Source of the DNA: Strigamia acuminata
Taxonomy: Eukaryota > Arthropoda > Chilopoda > Geophilomorpha > Linotaeniidae
NCBI GenBank assembly: GCA_949358305.1
Contig: OX442320.1
Coordinates: forward strand, 1,490,501-1,554,500
Length of the DNA: 64,000 nucleotides
Direction: 5' to 3'
Positions 59,127-64,000 of the stretch are shown piece after piece. Under the pieces are notes generated by a model. The model made no database searches and had not been told where the DNA came from. It was given only the letters and a program-made list of their open reading frames with translations. Position 1 is the stretch's first letter; each line of letters starts with the position of its first letter. A program made the translations under genes and the position numbers.

Positions 59127-59339
59127 ATGTGTTTTGTGCCGTCACTAAATTTATTAGTGAGTCTAGTGTGGTTGCAGTGTACGAGTTTTGTGCGCACAGT
59201 GTTTTGTGCGACAAGAATGTCTGTAACAGACAATGTGAAGGCCTGCAACAAACAAACAATGGATGGTACACACGTGGCTCAATTGAAGACGAAACACACG
59301 AACAAAGTGTCTCTAATGGACAAACCAAACAGTGCGTAA
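59127..59339 (+). pseudogene. N3 ORF, N-terminal segment (frameshifted)
   Basis: Starts at ATG 59127 with MCFVPSLNLLVS, the start shared with N1 and N2, including the hydrophobic N-terminal segment. Relative to N1, a one-base loss near 59293 and a five-base CAAAC-type duplication near 59321-59330 put the rest of the protein in another frame, so this frame stops at 59339. The main ORF starts overlapping it at 59332. Confidence 0.75.
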
Positions 59340-61809
59340 CGCACTTGATGAACAATTGGAGAAGAAAATTGGTTCTTTTGAGAAAGAGTATTTGGATTTG
59401 AATCCTGATTTAAATGTGGATAAAATTGCATTATTACTAACCCATTTAATTGATAAGAGCGAATTAACAGACAACATAGATACTGTGATAAAGGGCATGG
59501 CTAATTTAATCTTAGCAATTAGTAAAATGCGTGTGCAAGAAGAGAAAGCAAATGGGGTTAGTTATGGCAAAGTACGGGGCACTAGCAGTTTAAATCAGAG
59601 CAATGAAATGGTTAATTCAAATAGAATGTCGGATGACTTGAATGATTTGAGCGTAATCTCAAATGGTGATGTAGGAAACATCAAATCCCAACATGGAAAC
59701 GGGAATTTAGAGTTTTTGGACCAAGTTCAAAGGAAAGCTAGCCATGGAAATAAGAAATTGAATTTCACCACAGTTAAAAGTGGTAAACCCCTCAATTGGA
59801 ATAAGAAAAATGGGGAAAATAACCAATGTAGGATTGGTAACTTAGAATTTTCGAACCGGGTTTGGAATAGAAAGAGAGAGGGGGACCCAAATAGGAGTGA
59901 TCTTTTAATAGAGATTTCAGGGAAATCTAATACGGGTTTGAGTAACCAAAAGTCAAGTATGACAACAGGGATTAAATGGAATGGTCCCCTGAATTCTGGT
60001 ATTAAAAACCAGAAAAAGAATTATAAAAATGTGACAAAGCAGAAAGGAGAGTGTAACAAGGACAGGGTCCTTCCATTCTCATTGTGGCATACCCGGATGG
60101 GGTATTCGAATGAAGAGAGTGTTTATGCCATGAATGGGTCACAAAGTGTGTTTGGTGTCCGATTAGAAGACACGGGGACCGCCCCTATAACAGGGGATTT
60201 TGCAAATACAAATATTTGCCCGACACAAAGAGATAATGGCAGGAAAGCTTTAGAAGCTGTGCATTTGAGTGTTTGGAAGGCCCCAACTAAGGAAAAATAT
60301 CTCATTATAATAGATAATTGTTCTGAATACGCATGGTTTAGACCATTAAAGGAAAACAGCATTTTACTGGAATTTCAAGGTTGGTTAAATGAAATTAAAT
60401 GCTTGCCAGGAACTGTGAATAGAGTTTATTTGGGCCCTGAGATGGATTTTTCCACAGAAGAATTGACAGCGTGGGTAGAAATAATGGAGAATTTCGGAAT
60501 TACAATTAATAGTGTGGATTCAGATAACCCAATGGCTGACTCCATCTCCGAGAGGGCTAATGCAGACATCATAAGCGGAGTGGAAAGCTTGATTGTAGAG
60601 AATAAATTCCCCAATAATTTGTGGTTGGAACTGGCCAACACAATGGTCTATTTGAGAAATAGAGCCCCCAGAATGGATTTAGACTGGAAAACCCCGTACA
60701 ACGTGTTGTATGACCGAGGTGTATCGGTACGGCATCTCAGATGCGTGGGGATGAAAGTTAGGGTTTTTCATGTTAAAAATAGAGAAAGGCATTCCTGGGT
60801 GGGCGCTCTAGTGGGTTATTCAAATTCACGGAGGAAATATCGGGTCTGGGACCCGCAAGGAAACAGAGTTGTTCAAACTAACAACTTGAGTGTACATGAG
60901 TGGAGTTATTGGCACGAGGGGGAAGTTAAACCCTCTCTGGAATTCTCTAATGTGGATCAAACTTCAGATAGTGAAGGAGTTGAAATTCCATCGAAGGTTG
61001 GGGTGCCAATATCCCCTCATCAAGAAGTCCCCTCAACATTAGACTTGTTGAATCCAGAAAATCCCCCATTGTTGCTGAGTGAAGAAGTTGACTTTAATAA
61101 GTGTGGAAGTATTGCAAACGAGGGGGAACACTTAGAAACACTTGCTACAAGTGATGAAGAGGTTTATGAGGAACTCACTTGCGAACAGGAATCTTCCTCT
61201 TTAGTGTACACAGTGGAAGATGATATTTCCCCATCATCAGGCGAGGGTAAAATGATTGAGACAGAGGGAAAGTTTAAAAGAAATTTTAGCGATAAGGAAA
61301 ATGAATTGCTAGTAGGAAATCCTCCAGTGTTAGCACAGTCTATATTGGACTTTGAGCCCAAATATGATGAAGGGCAAGTCAATTCCATGAAAGTTTGTGA
61401 GATTTCTTCGACATCACGTGAAGACGACATTTCCCCAACACCGGTAGAGACACTGATAGGTGTGGGTGAAGATAAAGTCTCTAGGACAGAGGGGGAATGC
61501 GGAAAGACTAAAAGACGCAAGAAAAAGTGTAGGAAATCCAAGAATGTTGTTTTAATTAAAACAAAGGATGATGAATATCGTTTGGCGGTTAATGAACCGA
61601 TATTGGATAATGAAACAACTAAAAATGTTACGTTGATGGAAGCGGATGACATGGAACGTGAATTGATGGCTGGTGAGCCGGATTGTATTAGTTATGTCCT
61701 GACCGAAGGGGATGTGAAATTTGAAGAGCTAAGCGAACAGGACAAACAAACTATAATTGATGAGTTAGGATTCACGTGGGACGAAAACTTCATTTACCCC
61801 AAATATTAG
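59332..61809 (+). CDS. N3 integrase-like protein (main ORF)
   Basis: This 825-codon open frame lacks an ATG at its beginning because of the upstream frame disruption. It contains the charged Asn/Lys-rich region and the GAG_pre-integrase-like LWHTRMGYSNEES. In the integrase-like core the first Asp is Ser (AVHLSVWKAP), the second is Gly (YLGPEMDF) and the Glu is kept (SISERANAD). The C-terminal integrase fold follows (RHLRCVGMKVRVFHV, GALVGYS, YRVWDPQ), then a long acidic region, a Lys-rich cluster and the terminus DENFIYPKY. There is no CCHC, protease, reverse transcriptase or RNase H. The absence of other stops over 2.4 kb suggests recent descent from a translated ancestor. The role is unknown. 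Confidence 0.85.
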   Translation: MRNALDEQLEKKIGSFEKEYLDLNPDLNVDKIALLLTHLIDKSELTDNIDTVIKGMANLILAISKMRVQEEKANGVSYGKVRGTSSLNQSNEMVNSNRMSDDLNDLSVISNGDVGNIKSQHGNGNLEFLDQVQRKASHGNKKLNFTTVKSGKPLNWNKKNGENNQCRIGNLEFSNRVWNRKREGDPNRSDLLIEISGKSNTGLSNQKSSMTTGIKWNGPLNSGIKNQKKNYKNVTKQKGECNKDRVLPFSLWHTRMGYSNEESVYAMNGSQSVFGVRLEDTGTAPITGDFANTNICPTQRDNGRKALEAVHLSVWKAPTKEKYLIIIDNCSEYAWFRPLKENSILLEFQGWLNEIKCLPGTVNRVYLGPEMDFSTEELTAWVEIMENFGITINSVDSDNPMADSISERANADIISGVESLIVENKFPNNLWLELANTMVYLRNRAPRMDLDWKTPYNVLYDRGVSVRHLRCVGMKVRVFHVKNRERHSWVGALVGYSNSRRKYRVWDPQGNRVVQTNNLSVHEWSYWHEGEVKPSLEFSNVDQTSDSEGVEIPSKVGVPISPHQEVPSTLDLLNPENPPLLLSEEVDFNKCGSIANEGEHLETLATSDEEVYEELTCEQESSSLVYTVEDDISPSSGEGKMIETEGKFKRNFSDKENELLVGNPPVLAQSILDFEPKYDEGQVNSMKVCEISSTSREDDISPTPVETLIGVGEDKVSRTEGECGKTKRRKKKCRKSKNVVLIKTKDDEYRLAVNEPILDNETTKNVTLMEADDMERELMAGEPDCISYVLTEGDVKFEELSEQDKQTIIDELGFTWDENFIYPKY

Positions 61810-61994
61810 AGGGGGAATGAGATTGTACGTTAATTGAACTGGAGTCTTTAACATCAAGTACGTTTTGGTTAGGAGAGAACAACTTGTAACCCTAGATAAA
61901 TGTATTTTCGGGGCGCGATTGGAATAATGCGCAGTGATGGGGTTATAGCGTATTCTTTTGTCCAGTTTGGACCATATGCTGCTCAGAGGGGGTA
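61810..61994 (+). other. N3 3' UTR, conserved block and purine tract
   Basis: CGGGGCGCGATTGGAATAAT and GCAGTGATGGGGTTATAGCG (about 61910-61950) match N1 closely and N2 more loosely. TCAGAGGGGGTA (61983-61994) precedes the LTR. Confidence 0.78.
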
Positions 61995-62342
61995 TGTTGG
62001 TATTTGGAGCAGACATATGGTCACAGCCAGTTAATCTTGCGGTGATCGATTGTTGAGTCGTCTGCTCGAAAGAGCTTATTGTTTGGTCTGTTTTGGTGTG
62101 TTATCACTTGATAATACATGGTTTTATCTTTATTTATGTAAAGGACAAATCAATGATGGTTATCCATTGATTTGTTCTCTTTTGTTATGTATTTGACTTG
62201 AGGAGAACAAATCTCAAGTCATGACACTTGTTTTTATGATTTGGTCGAATAAAATGGCTGCCGACGGTTTGTCAGCAATGTCAGCACATTTTAACTATGG
62301 CTGCATTTTTCCAACTCACTACACATTTAGTAAATCCCAATA
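61995..62342 (+). repeat. 3' LTR of N3 (348 bp)
   Basis: Matches the 5' LTR except for G instead of A at one site (TTGTTTGGTCTG). Followed by GAAAA. Confidence 0.94.
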
Positions 62343-62595
62343 GAAAATCCGTTATATCGGCAAAAACAGTTCAAATTATTCGAAAATAAACGTTCCTTAC
62401 ACCGTTGGAATCCTATTCCTTCGTAGAATCGTCCGCACACGTAATCCAGACGTTTGCCGCCCCAAAAATTCGTTTTCACGACGAATTGGGCGGGCGCGCA
62501 CTTTGCGACTTCTTGGAGTCGAAAAATGTCCGTTTTTTCTTCAATTCTTCTAAAATTGGCCGGCGCTGGTCGTCGCCGATCCTCTGCTACCATTT
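62343..62595 (-). other. Leader of copia E, LTR-proximal part with primer site
   Basis: On the minus strand TGGTAGCAGAGG (62593-62582) follows the LTR after one or two bases. The rest is non-coding and ends at the N3 target duplication. Confidence 0.75.
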
Positions 62596-63052
62596 GAAGA
62601 GCGTATTTGGACCTGTAGCATGCGGAAATAACTTGCAAACCGATTATAAAGTGCGGTTAGTTCGCAACACGCGACCGCCATCTTTATTCACCGTGAAAAC
62701 ATAAAGCAGTGATCTGGGTTGAGGCTATTTGATCTCAACACAGGTTACAAATCAAAAGGGAGAATGAATCTATTATTACAACTAAAGGATTCATTCTTTA
62801 CAATAGTATAAAAGCTAAAGTAATAGATAAACAATACCAAACATAACTAAAGGATCATCGCTCAACAAGCAGACGACGGGACGCACGTTATCATGTTGAC
62901 ACAGCCAGTTGCGGTACAGAACAAGTGTAGTTTAAAAGTCGGAATCAACTGGCTGACCATTCGTATCGATACCTGAAATAACGCGCTTATTGTGCCTATT
63001 CGGAAATGCACAACAAATATGATTATCGCAAAGAATTCATCGCAGACCAACA
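62596..63052 (-). repeat. 5' LTR of copia E (about 457 bp)
   Basis: On the minus strand it starts TGTTGGTCTGCG, exactly where BEL coding sequence breaks off, and ends near CGCTCTTCA just before the primer site. One base of uncertainty remains at that end. It shares GTCGTCTGCT with the N LTRs and CCGCCATCTTTATT (about 62668-62681) with A and F. Confidence 0.78.
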
Positions 63053-64000
63053 AGCTTGTCCAATTTTTCTTGGATGTCCAAATCGCAAGTATTGCAACAG
63101 GTTGTCAATTCTTCTTCATCTTCGAACAAATTGGTGTTCCCAGACGCTCCAGCCATGACCCAACCAAAAATTGTGTTAATTAGTCCAAGATCGGCGTTTA
63201 CCTTTTTCTTGCCATCCTTAACGACCTTCCACCACACGTCGACTCCTAAAAGCACATCAATTTGAGCAGTCTTAGCTGGTAGGTCTTCAGCAAGTTCGAG
63301 ATTTAGTTTCTTCACTTTGTCAATTATTGATGAGTTAAGAATGCCCTGCACTCGTGGCAAATTTTCCACAGAAAGCATTGAAAGTTTCAAATCTTGAGTG
63401 TCATTTTTGCTCTGCAGTGTGACATTAAACACATCATAGTCCGTGGCTGCTGGAGACGAATCATTAAAACGTTGTGTGGTGGCAGAAACACTGCCGCACT
63501 TTTTAAGTTTCAGTCTATCAACAAATTCTTTCGTAATGAACGATCGATGGCTTCCCGGGTCGATCATTCCGCGAACGCTGTGAGTTCCTCCTGATTTTGT
63601 TTTGAGGTCCGCGGTGAATATCATTAGTTGTAGAGTCGTCGAGATTGCGCATGAAACATGTGTTGTTACTTGTGGCTCCTTCGGCTTCTCCACAGCGCTC
63701 GTTGAATTCTTCACCTCGGATTTTTTGCATATTGTTGAGTGGTGTCGCCCACCACAGTGTTTACAAGAAAATTTGACCTTGCAGTCTCCCACTCTATGTC
63801 CAGTTCTGAAACAGTTAAAACACAGTCTGTTTTTCTTTACTATTTCGATTTTCGCGTTGATTTCGAAATCCTTTTTACAAGAGCCGTTTAAATGTTCATC
63901 TTCACAAAAAATGCACTTGTTTGTCTTTGAAGGCGTATTCTTGCTTTCGGATTTAGGTTCACTCTTTGTTTTGGCACTAGTAGACTGCTTGGCGTCTTGA
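63053..64000 (-). pseudogene. gag-pol: BEL/Pao element: Gag zinc region and protease (partial)
   Basis: The minus-strand frame is open from the window edge to the copia E junction. It begins with a Lys/Ser-rich stretch and then shows the BEL/Pao Cys/His array (CIFCEDEHLNGSC, CFNCFRTGHRVGDC, CKHCGGRHHSTIC). A DUF1758-type aspartic protease follows (active region MIDPGSHRSFI, D-P-G; later VLLGVDVWWKVV) and an EEELTTCCNTC segment. After KLDKLV the frame enters the E LTR and stops at 63037. Reverse transcriptase, RNase H and integrase would lie beyond E, left of the window. No other disruption is seen. BEL/Pao elements occur only in animals. Confidence 0.88.

Larger units (their letters stand above)
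57089..62342 (+). mobile_element. Non-autonomous copia-like element N3
   Basis: This 5254-bp element has 348-bp LTRs (57089-57436 and 61995-62342) with one difference seen, and GAAAA duplications (57084-57088 and 62343-62347). It has a tRNA-iMet primer site (57438), a 1.7-kb leader, an 825-codon ORF plus a short upstream frame, the N-type 3' UTR block, TCAGAGGGGGTA and 3' LTR. No protease, reverse transcriptase or RNase H. It is the least disturbed member of the N family here and lies in the leader of copia E. Confidence 0.94.
56001..63052 (-). mobile_element. Copia element E (minus strand), 5' part
   Basis: E runs right to left: 5' LTR (63052-62596), tRNA-iMet primer site (62593-62582), leader (62581-62343, then 57088-56212 after N3) and the start of gag (56211-56001), where copia D interrupts it. 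The rest lies left of the window. N3 is inserted in its leader with GAAAA duplications. E itself interrupts the BEL/Pao element at 63052/63053, with the expected duplication AGCTT (63053-63057). Confidence 0.8.

Overview
The window is nuclear DNA from an animal, most likely an invertebrate. It contains a BEL/Pao element (a group confined to metazoans), Ty1/copia elements primed by animal initiator tRNA-Met, and two Ty3/gypsy lineages. The species cannot be told from the sequence. I see no host gene, tRNA, rRNA or CRISPR. Essentially every base belongs to a transposable element, stacked by insertion into one another.

Layout, outermost to innermost. A minus-strand BEL/Pao element (63053-64000, running off the right edge) was entered by minus-strand copia E (56001-63052). 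E was entered by plus-strand copia D (2961-56000) and by non-autonomous element N3 (57089-62342). D was entered by four elements: minus-strand copia F (1773-2960), minus-strand gypsy G3 (4024 to about 30240), plus-strand copia C (30689-52356) and a 1553-bp LTR-like element S (53252-54804). F was entered by plus-strand copia A, whose 3' end is at 1-1772. G3 was entered by N1 (5595-19922, with a later 785-bp tandem duplication) and by intact copia B (21538-28305). C was entered by N2 (31120-36940), gypsy G2 (37732-46107) and a hAT-like MITE (51406-51974). N1 was entered by gypsy G1 (7468-15902). Most junctions are supported by target-site duplications: GTTAG, GTTAT, GTAT, ATAT, TCTCT, TGTTT, GAAAA, GAGC and ATTATTTA. 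Where host reading frames can be followed across an insertion (N1, G3, D) they remain in register, so the insertions landed in elements that were still open.

B, C, G1 and G2 look complete: gag, protease, integrase, reverse transcriptase and RNase H are present, and LTR pairs are identical (B, G1, G2) or nearly so (C). G1 and G2 carry a GGGAAAC heptamer directly before the gag stop codon, positioned for a -1 gag-pol frameshift.

The most unusual content is twofold. (1) Copia elements B, C and D encode, between integrase and reverse transcriptase, a domain that looks like a methyl-CpG-binding domain (MBD), with the DNA-contacting Arg/Asp/Arg pattern at the spacing of MeCP2. (2) N1, N2 and N3 form a coding but non-autonomous copia family. 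Each has LTRs, a 1.7-1.9 kb leader and one long ORF (about 900-990 codons) holding an integrase-like core that has lost two of three catalytic acids and its zinc ligands, followed in N2 by a degraded MBD-like domain. There is no protease, reverse transcriptase or RNase H. These elements share a leader motif, primer-binding site, LTR hairpins and polypurine tract with autonomous copias here, which suggests mobilisation in trans.
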